The position numbers were made by a program, and so were the translations under genes. The notes beneath the pieces are model-generated. The model did no database searches, was not told where the DNA came from, and saw only the letters and a program-made list of their open reading frames with translations. This document shows positions 1 through 5,070 of a DNA stretch of 5,070 nucleotides, piece after piece (position 1 is the stretch's first letter; each line of letters opens with the position of its first letter). The DNA is from Bacteroidota bacterium (GTDB lineage: Bacteria > Bacteroidota > Bacteroidia > NS11-12g > UBA955). The DNA lies in the NCBI GenBank assembly GCA_009918425.1, contig RGEC01000159.1, positions 1 through 5,070 on the forward strand, given 5' to 3'.

Positions 1-878
1 CACTGGGCTTCTCATCCTATTATGACAATGTAGGAGCGGTTCGGAATACCGGTCTTGAATTTTCATTCACCTCAAGAAACATTGTTAAGAAACTTTTCTC
101 CTGGACAACCCAGTTTAACATTGCCAGAAACTACAACGAAATACTGAATATTGGGGTATACACCCAGGATGCAGTTTCCGGCGGAACAAACGACACCCGC
201 GTGGTGGTTGGCCAGCCTATCGGCACCAATTACCTGGTTCGCTTTTCACACGTTGATCCCGCTACAGGAAGACCCGTTTACCTGGATAAAGACGGCAATG
301 AAACCTTTACATGGAGCAACAAAAACCGCGTAGCGGTTGGTAGTGTTCTTCCCAAAGCTGTGGGTGGTTTAACCAACAACATAACCTGGAAAAACTGGAA
401 CCTCAGTTGCCTGTTCGTATATAAAATCGGCGGCAACATTTACAACTCAAGCGGTAAGCGCCAGAATGGTGTTGTTACCGACTGGAACATGACCACCGAT
501 TATATCGATCATTGGCGTCAGCCCGGCGATGTGGCCAAATACCCAAAACTTTCCATGCAGACAGATCAGTATGGATTGCCGCCGGATCCCTATCAGTACA
601 ACACAACGCTGTTTCTGGAAGATGGCAGCTACCTGCGCCTGCGCAATCTGTCCATTGGCTATCGCATTCCGGCCAAATGGTTTGGTAAAACCATACAGTC
701 CAGCCGCATTACCTTCACCGGTACCAACCTGCTCACATTTACCAAATACACAGGCGGTGATCCTGAAATTGCACGCGATTTCGAAAATCCTGCCGACCGA
801 AACATGAGCTCAAACATTACCTACCTGACTGCACCTCAGGAGAAGTCTTACAACCTAACCCTCAACCTCACTTTCTGA
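1..878 (+). CDS. SusC-like TonB-dependent outer-membrane transporter, C-terminal part (5' end outside window)
   Basis: This is the last 291 codons of a SusC/RagA-type outer-membrane beta-barrel, read in the frame that begins at base 3. The frame is open from the window edge, so the GTG at 201 is an internal valine and not a start. Seen directly: late-barrel SusC signatures, namely a GRPVYLDKDGN stretch (about 267-300), LPKAVGGLTNN (348-380), the HWRQPGD element (about 513-530), SYLRLRNLSIGY (about 627-662), GTNLLTFTKYTGGDPE (about 720-770), and a terminal LNLTF ending in phenylalanine, as usual for barrels inserted by the BAM machinery. From family knowledge, such proteins import glycans or peptides with a SusD lid, powered by TonB; the plug domain, TonB box and signal peptide would lie upstream of this window. 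The TGA stop shares its A with the ATG of the susD-like gene. The substrate cannot be read from this part; the nearby amylase suggests alpha-glucan. Confidence 0.95.
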   Translation, partial: LGFSSYYDNVGAVRNTGLEFSFTSRNIVKKLFSWTTQFNIARNYNEILNIGVYTQDAVSGGTNDTRVVVGQPIGTNYLVRFSHVDPATGRPVYLDKDGNETFTWSNKNRVAVGSVLPKAVGGLTNNITWKNWNLSCLFVYKIGGNIYNSSGKRQNGVVTDWNMTTDYIDHWRQPGDVAKYPKLSMQTDQYGLPPDPYQYNTTLFLEDGSYLRLRNLSIGYRIPAKWFGKTIQSSRITFTGTNLLTFTKYTGGDPEIARDFENPADRNMSSNITYLTAPQEKSYNLTLNLTF

Positions 879-2263
879 TGAAAAACACATTCAAAACATA
901 CGCCATCGCGGCCGCTATAGGAATCAGTGCCCTCGGTGTTTCTTGCAAAAAAATGCTGGATCTGAAACCTGAAAATCTAACCCTGGCAGCCGACGCACTC
1001 AAAACTACCGCCGATGTTCAGGCACTGCTAAATTCTTGTTACGATGAATTTGCAAATCTGATGAATGGTTCTGTGCAAAACATCCATGAATTGCTGGGCG
1101 AAAACCTGGCACAACCGCAAAATTCAGCGGGTAGTTTGTACTACACCATCTGGAACCGCGGTACATTTTCTTTCAGAACTGCCGACCGAGAATACCTGGA
1201 TTTCTACAACTGCATTTTACGTATCAATACCATATTCGAACGTATCGATGAGGTTTCAGACATGACCCCCGAAAACAAAAAGCGCATTTTGGCAGAAGGC
1301 CATTTTCTTCGTGCGTGGTGCCATTGGGAACTGGTAAAATTGTGGGCGCAACCTTATGGCTACACCGCAGACAATTCACATCCCGGGGTACCCATTCGTC
1401 TTAAAGCCGATAAAACCATTGAATTGAGGGCCAGTGTGGGTGCTGTTTATAATCAGGTCCTTACCGACCTTGATGCTGCCATCGCAGACCTGCCTGCCAA
1501 TAATAATAACTACGCCAACATAGACGCCGGCAAAGCGCTGAAAGCAAAGGTCTTGTTTATGATGAACGATTTCACCGGTGCCCAGACCTTGGCAGATGAA
1601 ATCATCAACAGCGGTACATATACATTCTCAGACTCTTTCTCACGTTTTGTGAAAGGAGCACCGGAAGAAGTAATTTTCCAGCTTATCAGCACCGGCAACA
1701 GCGACAACCGTGGAGGTTCATTCATTAATAACTACCGGGCAGATAATAACCCCAATCCCGTACTGAAGCCTTCAGCCGCATTCGCTGCCATTGCTATGCA
1801 GGGCCATGATTTGCGCAGCAAATTTTACGAAGTGAAAAACAAAGGCAAAGCCAATGAATTTTATTTGTGTCACAAATTTGACAGAGATTTCTTCAATGTT
1901 CCCTTACTTCACCTTTCAGATCTTTTGCTGATGAGGGCTGAATGCATTGTTGAAAACAGTGGCGATAAAACCAAAGCCATTGCAGATATTGATAAAATCA
2001 GGAAGCGTGCCTATGATACCAACTGGGTGGCTATTGATCCGCTCATCAGCATGTCTGCACTCAAAGATTCAATTCGCCTTCAGCGCCGCCTTGAGCTTGC
2101 ATTTGAAGGAGACTGGACTTTACAATTACGCAGAAGAGGGGCCAAAGGCGAAAACATCAAAATCAGAAACAGCGATTGGAACTGCCCCGGTATGCTGTTG
2201 CAGTTTTCGCAAAATGAAAATACGGCAGGCTTTATTTTTAACCCCGAAGGAGGATGCAACTAA
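878..2263 (+). CDS. SusD/RagB-like surface glycan-binding lipoprotein
   Basis: A complete 461-residue SusD-family protein, a little shorter than the roughly 500-550 residues common in the family. Residues 1-22 form a lipoprotein signal peptide with lipobox LGVSC and acylated Cys23, followed by Lys-Lys. The family hallmarks are in order: an N-terminal segment with LLNSCYDEF (50-58), the TPR-like helix EGHFLRAWCHWELVKLW (140-156) followed by PYGY and PGVPIRL (169-175), a helix pair around LADEIINSGTYTF (238-250), LLHLSDLLLMRAEC (343-356), and the C-terminal LQRRLELAFEGDW plus RRRG (401-421). SusD proteins sit on the cell surface as a hinged lid on SusC and capture glycan. The tail (GFIFNPEGGCN) departs from the QNPGY-like end of many SusD proteins. 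The start is firm: it gives the signal peptide and overlaps the susC stop by one base. No good Shine-Dalgarno sequence lies just upstream, so translational coupling to susC is likely. Confidence 0.96.
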   Translation: MKNTFKTYAIAAAIGISALGVSCKKMLDLKPENLTLAADALKTTADVQALLNSCYDEFANLMNGSVQNIHELLGENLAQPQNSAGSLYYTIWNRGTFSFRTADREYLDFYNCILRINTIFERIDEVSDMTPENKKRILAEGHFLRAWCHWELVKLWAQPYGYTADNSHPGVPIRLKADKTIELRASVGAVYNQVLTDLDAAIADLPANNNNYANIDAGKALKAKVLFMMNDFTGAQTLADEIINSGTYTFSDSFSRFVKGAPEEVIFQLISTGNSDNRGGSFINNYRADNNPNPVLKPSAAFAAIAMQGHDLRSKFYEVKNKGKANEFYLCHKFDRDFFNVPLLHLSDLLLMRAECIVENSGDKTKAIADIDKIRKRAYDTNWVAIDPLISMSALKDSIRLQRRLELAFEGDWTLQLRRRGAKGENIKIRNSDWNCPGMLLQFSQNENTAGFIFNPEGGCN

Positions 2264-2265
2264 TG
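2247..2265 (+). promoter_or_regulatory. Strong Shine-Dalgarno site and coupled start (TAATG) inside the susD-like tail
   Basis: AAGGAGG at 2247-2253 is a near-perfect anti-16S match, with nine bases between it and the ATG at 2263. The same bases encode the Glu-Gly-Gly of the susD-like C-terminus. The site decides the start of the next gene: the in-frame ATG at 2254 abuts the motif with no spacing, whereas the ATG at 2263 has usable spacing, overlaps the TAA stop of susD by one base, and gives a clean MKN-type signal peptide. Strong sites of this kind are uncommon in Bacteroidota, and the other starts in the window lack one. Confidence 0.75.
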
Positions 2266-2736
2266 AAAAATATATTAAAAACGGCCTCAGTGGCCCTTTT
2301 GCTGGTTTTTGCTTTGCAGGCCTGCAAGAAAAAAACACGCGAACTGTATGATGCTTCCAGTAAACTGGAAGGTATTCAGGATGTGTGGGTGCTGGATGAA
2401 GTAAAACAATACGATCCCGCCAACAAAGATTTGATAATTGACGTATCGGACGTATTTAAAGGTGCAACACCCATTGAACTGGATGTTAATTCGAAAGATT
2501 TCACCTTTGCGTTTAACCAGCCAAATCCCCTGTTCTTGGGAAGCAGCGGTACCTGGAAATTTGATGACAATGATTTTCCCACCCAGATTGAAATGACGGG
2601 TGATGCAGGTGTTCAGACCGTGAAATTACTGCAGACCGTAAGAACCGTAGATCAGAAACTCCGCATACAGCTTACCCGCTACTGTGGTGGCGGAACTCCA
2701 AGTACCATCTATCAATTTAGCTTTGTAAGAAAATGA
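2263..2736 (+). CDS. Small SusCD-associated lipoprotein, possibly DUF5004-like
   Basis: A 157-residue predicted lipoprotein; function not known. Residues 1-20 are a signal peptide with lipobox LQAC and acylated Cys21, followed by Lys-Lys-Lys. The mature part begins with a short charged linker (to about 35), then a region that looks mostly beta-stranded: GIQDVWVLDEVKQYD (37-51), DFTFAFNQ (79-86), GTWKFDDNDFPTQIEM (96-111), LRIQLTRYCGGG (133-144) and a final strand, IYQFSFVRK. The tryptophan near the start of the mature domain and the ending on an amphipathic strand resemble lipocalin-like small lipoproteins, such as DUF5004, found beside SusCD pairs; this match is from memory and tentative. 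It sits where SusE-type lipoproteins occur but is much shorter. The start at 2263 is preferred over 2254 because of the spacing to AAGGAGG. The stop overlaps the next start by four bases (ATGA), so it is part of the same operon and presumably acts in the same uptake system. Confidence 0.85.
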   Translation: MKNILKTASVALLLVFALQACKKKTRELYDASSKLEGIQDVWVLDEVKQYDPANKDLIIDVSDVFKGATPIELDVNSKDFTFAFNQPNPLFLGSSGTWKFDDNDFPTQIEMTGDAGVQTVKLLQTVRTVDQKLRIQLTRYCGGGTPSTIYQFSFVRK

Positions 2737-3620
2737 AAAAGAACTGGATTCAATATCTGGCCGCTGCCCTGCTTGGGTTGATTTCGGCCAATGCATACGG
2801 ACAAGCCGCGTATCTGGACAAACCCGATGAGTTTGATCCCGCCAAACCCTGTAAAATCATGGTCAACCTAAAATTAACCAAGAATGATTGGGGTATAGTG
2901 GATATCGCGCTCACCGAAGATATGTATCTCTGGATTTGGAAACCCAAAGAACATCCTGCCGGTCATCCTTTAGCCAATGGAACAGGCTCTGCCGCCTGGA
3001 AAAGCAGCAATGAAGCGCTGAAAATGACCAAAGAATCTGAGGGTGTTTACAGCTACACGCTCACACCAACCGTTTTCTTTGAATGTGACGCTGCTACAGT
3101 CTACAAAGAAGACTTTCACTTTCTGGTGAAGCCCAAAGATGGTGGTGGGTATGGCGCTCCCGACAGAAAAACCGAAGACCTTACCATTGCGGTTGATCCA
3201 CCTTCCGGTCCTGTGGTAAAAATCCAAACTGTGCCTATCGGAAAAGGATTGAAGAAAGATACCATGATTACCACTACCGCAGATGTTTTCAGCGTAATTT
3301 ACAACAACACTGCTGAAGAAAAAGTAAGCATGCAGAATGCCCTCGAATTGTATGTCTATCCTATTGCATACGATTCTGCAGGTGTTGCCTATAAAATTGC
3401 CATCAATGCCAAAAAGGTAGCCGATTTTCCTCAGCTGAAAATGAAGCAGACCGCAAAAGGAATATTTCAGTTCAGCATCATACCTGAAAAATTCTTTGCT
3501 ATACCTGCCGGTAAAAAAATCTACCGCATTGAATACCAGATTGTAAAACCCAACCTGGTTAATACAGATGACGCCATTGATGATAAAATGATTTATCAGT
3601 TCAATCAGGGCGGATGCTGA
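2733..3620 (+). CDS. Secreted protein with two diverged copies of a beta-sandwich-like domain, putative glycan-binding
   Basis: A 295-residue exported protein that I cannot assign to a named family. Residues 1-23 are a Sec signal peptide (Lys-Lys start, hydrophobic core, AYG then Gln24); there is no lipobox, so unlike SusE/SusF it is not an evident lipoprotein, and no clear type IX secretion C-terminal domain is seen. The mature protein appears to be an internal duplication: copy 1 about residues 37-157, copy 2 about 183-290. Matching landmarks are MYLWIWKP (64-71) with LELYVYP (204-210), LKMTKESEGVYSYTLTP (96-112) with LKMKQTAKGIFQFSIIP (235-251) each followed two residues later by FF, and FHFLVKP (128-134) with IEYQIVKP (266-273). 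The pattern of an aromatic strand, then a VYSYTLTP-like strand, then a FHFLVKP-like strand recalls Ig-like N-terminal modules of Bacteroidota amylases, so glycan binding is a reasonable inference. Copy 1 carries exposed-looking aromatics (Trp67, Trp69, Trp89) that copy 2 lacks. It is the last gene of the operon, starting on a four-base overlap with no clear Shine-Dalgarno, and is followed by a terminator. Confidence 0.85.
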   Translation: MKKNWIQYLAAALLGLISANAYGQAAYLDKPDEFDPAKPCKIMVNLKLTKNDWGIVDIALTEDMYLWIWKPKEHPAGHPLANGTGSAAWKSSNEALKMTKESEGVYSYTLTPTVFFECDAATVYKEDFHFLVKPKDGGGYGAPDRKTEDLTIAVDPPSGPVVKIQTVPIGKGLKKDTMITTTADVFSVIYNNTAEEKVSMQNALELYVYPIAYDSAGVAYKIAINAKKVADFPQLKMKQTAKGIFQFSIIPEKFFAIPAGKKIYRIEYQIVKPNLVNTDDAIDDKMIYQFNQGGC

Positions 3621-3633
3621 GTTGGTAAAAACT

Positions 3634-3676
3634 TGCGAACAAAAAAGGCTGTCGTTGACAGCCTTTTTTGTTCGCA
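3634..3676. terminator. Bidirectional intrinsic terminator between convergent genes
   Basis: A perfect 20-bp inverted repeat (left arm 3634-3653, right arm 3657-3676) encloses a three-base loop, GTT. The core stem is GGCTGTC/GACAGCC, flanked by six A on the left and six T on the right, with an outer TGCGAAC/GTTCGCA pairing. Read on either strand, a GC-rich hairpin is followed by a run of T, so it can end transcripts of the plus-strand operon (stop 13 bases before the stem) and of the minus-strand amylase (stop ends 9 bases from the stem). The near-perfect symmetry is what a shared terminator in a convergent gap should show. Confidence 0.93.
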
Positions 3677-3685
3677 TAAAATATC

Positions 3686-5053
3686 TTATCGGTTCAATAA
3701 TACCACTTTATAATCCCAAGGTCCCAATTTTCTACCCTGATTACCGAGCAGCAAAGTTCCCTTCGGGGCTTTAACCCGCTTTTTATGCCTTGTTCCGGAA
3801 AGGTTCAGGCATATCCAGTATTTGTGCTCATTGTTTCCGCGGGTAAACACCAACAGATTCGGTGATTTCTGAGGTATAAAGGTGATATTATTGGATTCCT
3901 CTGCAGTGCCTAGCCCCGGGTATTTCCTTATATCTCCGAGCACAGCATAAAATCCGTAATAATTAAAATCATGGCGTTTTTGTACTGTATCTTTTTCAAA
4001 AAAACGCAGACGACGGTTGTTGCCAAATTCCTGACCCGTGTAAAGTAAAGGAATCCCCGGTGCGGTATAAACAAATACTGCCATGGCTTTCCAGGCATCT
4101 TTCATGCGTTCGAATTCGGTCCCGTTCCAGCTGTTTTCGTCATGGTTTGTAATAAAATTCATGCTGTATACGTTGCGAGGGAACTTGACCATTTTTCGCG
4201 TAATCACTGAGTCCAATGCCGAAGCATTGCGCTTGCCCTGGGCTACCTGATTCATTATATGGTGCAATTCCCAACCATAGTAAGCATTAAAAGCACCCTT
4301 GAACTGGGCCATATCATGCTCTTCTGATTCAGCCAACATAAAAACGGGCTTAACCGTTTCAATTTCTTTTCTGGCTGCATCCCAAAAATCTGCAGGCACA
4401 CTCATGGCCACATCGCATCTAAATCCGTCAATATCACACTCCCGAACCCAGTATTTCATATCCTGAATCATGGCATTTCTCATTTCATAGCTGCCGTAAT
4501 TCAAATCTGCTACATCCGTCCAGCCCATGCTGTTGCCTTCCTCATTCAGCGGATCGGTGATATTGCCATTTTTATCTTTTGTATACCAGTCAGGATGCGC
4601 CGAAATCCAGGGATGGTCCCAGGCAGTGTGATTTCCCACCCAGTCCAGAATAACTTTCATGCCCATGCCATGACATTCCTTTACCAGGGCTTTAAATTCC
4701 TCCATACTGCCAAAAAAAGGATTTACCTGGGTGTAATTGCTTATAGAGTATGGACTTCCCAGGTATCGGGCTTTTTCATTTGCATCTGAGATGTCTTCTA
4801 CAAACAAATCTCCCTTTGCTTTTCGCTTCTTTTCTCCGATAGGCTGAACCGGCATAAACCAAAGTATATTCACCCCAAGTCCCTTTAATTTGGGCAATTC
4901 CTGCTTAAATGCCGCAAGGGTACCTTCGGATGTATGGTGTCGTAAATTCACCTCGTAAATAATGGGATTTTTGGGCCAGTCTGCCGGTTGCGCTTCTACA
5001 TGGCTCAATCCCATTAACACCATGACGGCCAGAATGATTCTATTCTTTTTCAT
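3686..5053 (-). CDS. Secreted GH13 alpha-amylase, probably periplasmic
   Basis: A complete 455-residue glycoside hydrolase family 13 enzyme that cleaves alpha-1,4-glucosidic bonds in starch-like glucans. Residues 1-21 are a Sec signal peptide (MKK start, cleavage likely after VEA); there is no lipobox or obvious type IX sorting domain, so a periplasmic place is inferred, as for SusA. The (beta/alpha)8 barrel starts at once (IIYEVNLRHH, 31-40; LGVNILWFMPVQPIGE, 59-74). Conserved regions: I, DWVGNH (137-142); V, VADLNY (181-186); II, GFRCD (210-214) with nucleophile Asp214; III, AES with acid/base Glu242; IV, NHD (303-305) with transition-state stabiliser Asp305; then PLLYTGQE (335-342). A short C-terminal beta domain spans about 385-455. 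No added starch-binding module is present. Residues about 80-98 form a charged loop before LGSPYSISNY that shorter relatives lack. The ATG is preceded by an A/T-rich leader without a Shine-Dalgarno sequence, usual in this phylum. The gene converges on the SusCD operon. Exact specificity (alpha-amylase, neopullulanase or cyclomaltodextrinase) is not settled. Confidence 0.96.
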   Translation of the reverse strand: MKKNRIILAVMVLMGLSHVEAQPADWPKNPIIYEVNLRHHTSEGTLAAFKQELPKLKGLGVNILWFMPVQPIGEKKRKAKGDLFVEDISDANEKARYLGSPYSISNYTQVNPFFGSMEEFKALVKECHGMGMKVILDWVGNHTAWDHPWISAHPDWYTKDKNGNITDPLNEEGNSMGWTDVADLNYGSYEMRNAMIQDMKYWVRECDIDGFRCDVAMSVPADFWDAARKEIETVKPVFMLAESEEHDMAQFKGAFNAYYGWELHHIMNQVAQGKRNASALDSVITRKMVKFPRNVYSMNFITNHDENSWNGTEFERMKDAWKAMAVFVYTAPGIPLLYTGQEFGNNRRLRFFEKDTVQKRHDFNYYGFYAVLGDIRKYPGLGTAEESNNITFIPQKSPNLLVFTRGNNEHKYWICLNLSGTRHKKRVKAPKGTLLLGNQGRKLGPWDYKVVLLNR

Positions 5054-5070
5054 ATTAATTTTTTGAATAA
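5054..5070 (-). promoter_or_regulatory. A/T-rich leader of the amylase gene, cut by the window edge
   Basis: Only 17 bases precede the amylase ATG; read on the minus strand they are TTATTCAAAAAATTAAT. They are almost all A and T with no purine-rich ribosome site, consistent with Bacteroidota leaders that start without Shine-Dalgarno pairing. The promoter and any regulator site would lie beyond the window. Confidence 0.4.

Noticed and set aside
837..845. CAGGAGAAG upstream of the susD-like start as its ribosome site
   Set aside because: It is more than 30 bases before the ATG, too far for Shine-Dalgarno function, and encodes part of the SusC tail.
201..878. GTG at 201 as the start of a separate 225-residue protein
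   Set aside because: The frame is open to the window edge and the upstream codons continue typical SusC barrel sequence, so this is an internal codon.
2254..2262. ATG at 2254 as the start of the small lipoprotein
   Set aside because: It directly abuts AAGGAGG with no spacer and adds MQL before a normal MKN signal start; the ATG at 2263 fits better.
1947..2351. Plus-strand 134-codon frame overlapping the susD-like and lipoprotein genes
   Set aside because: It is a shifted-frame shadow across two well-supported genes, with no signal or domain of its own.
2970..3677. Minus-strand open frame of 235 codons opposite the two-module gene, running into the terminator
   Set aside because: It is antisense to a convincing signal-peptide protein, its product is low-complexity and Phe/Ile-rich with no motif, and it would begin inside the terminator hairpin.
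4595..4789. Plus-strand 64-codon frame inside the amylase gene
   Set aside because: It lies opposite the highly conserved GH13 region I coding sequence and shows no ribosome site or recognisable motif.

Overview
The window reads as a carbohydrate-uptake locus from a member of the Bacteroidota. The evidence is a SusC-type TonB-dependent transporter followed directly by a SusD-type lipoprotein, A-rich and mostly Shine-Dalgarno-poor starts, and a Bacteroidota-style family 13 amylase. Genus cannot be told from this sequence.

Positions 1-3620 hold four plus-strand genes packed without gaps: the 3' end of a susC-like gene (start lies before the window), a complete susD-like gene, a small lipoprotein gene, and a gene for a secreted protein made of two diverged copies of one domain. 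Junctions overlap by 1, 1 and 4 bases (TGATG, TAATG, ATGA), so the four are almost certainly one translationally coupled operon. Positions 3621-3685 are a short convergent gap filled by a near-symmetric 20-bp hairpin that can terminate transcription from both sides. Positions 3686-5053 on the minus strand hold a complete secreted GH13 alpha-amylase with all catalytic residues; only 17 bases of its leader are in the window.

Inferred working model: the SusC/SusD pair binds and imports an alpha-glucan (starch, glycogen or maltodextrin) across the outer membrane, the lipoprotein and the two-domain protein assist as accessory or glycan-binding factors, and the amylase, which has a Sec signal but no lipobox, cuts the imported oligosaccharides in the periplasm. 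The substrate is inferred from the amylase alone. No RNA gene, CRISPR array, insertion sequence or nucleotide-level repeat other than the terminator hairpin was seen. The least familiar parts are the two small accessory genes (2263-2736 and 2733-3620), which occupy the place where SusE/SusF-type proteins usually sit.
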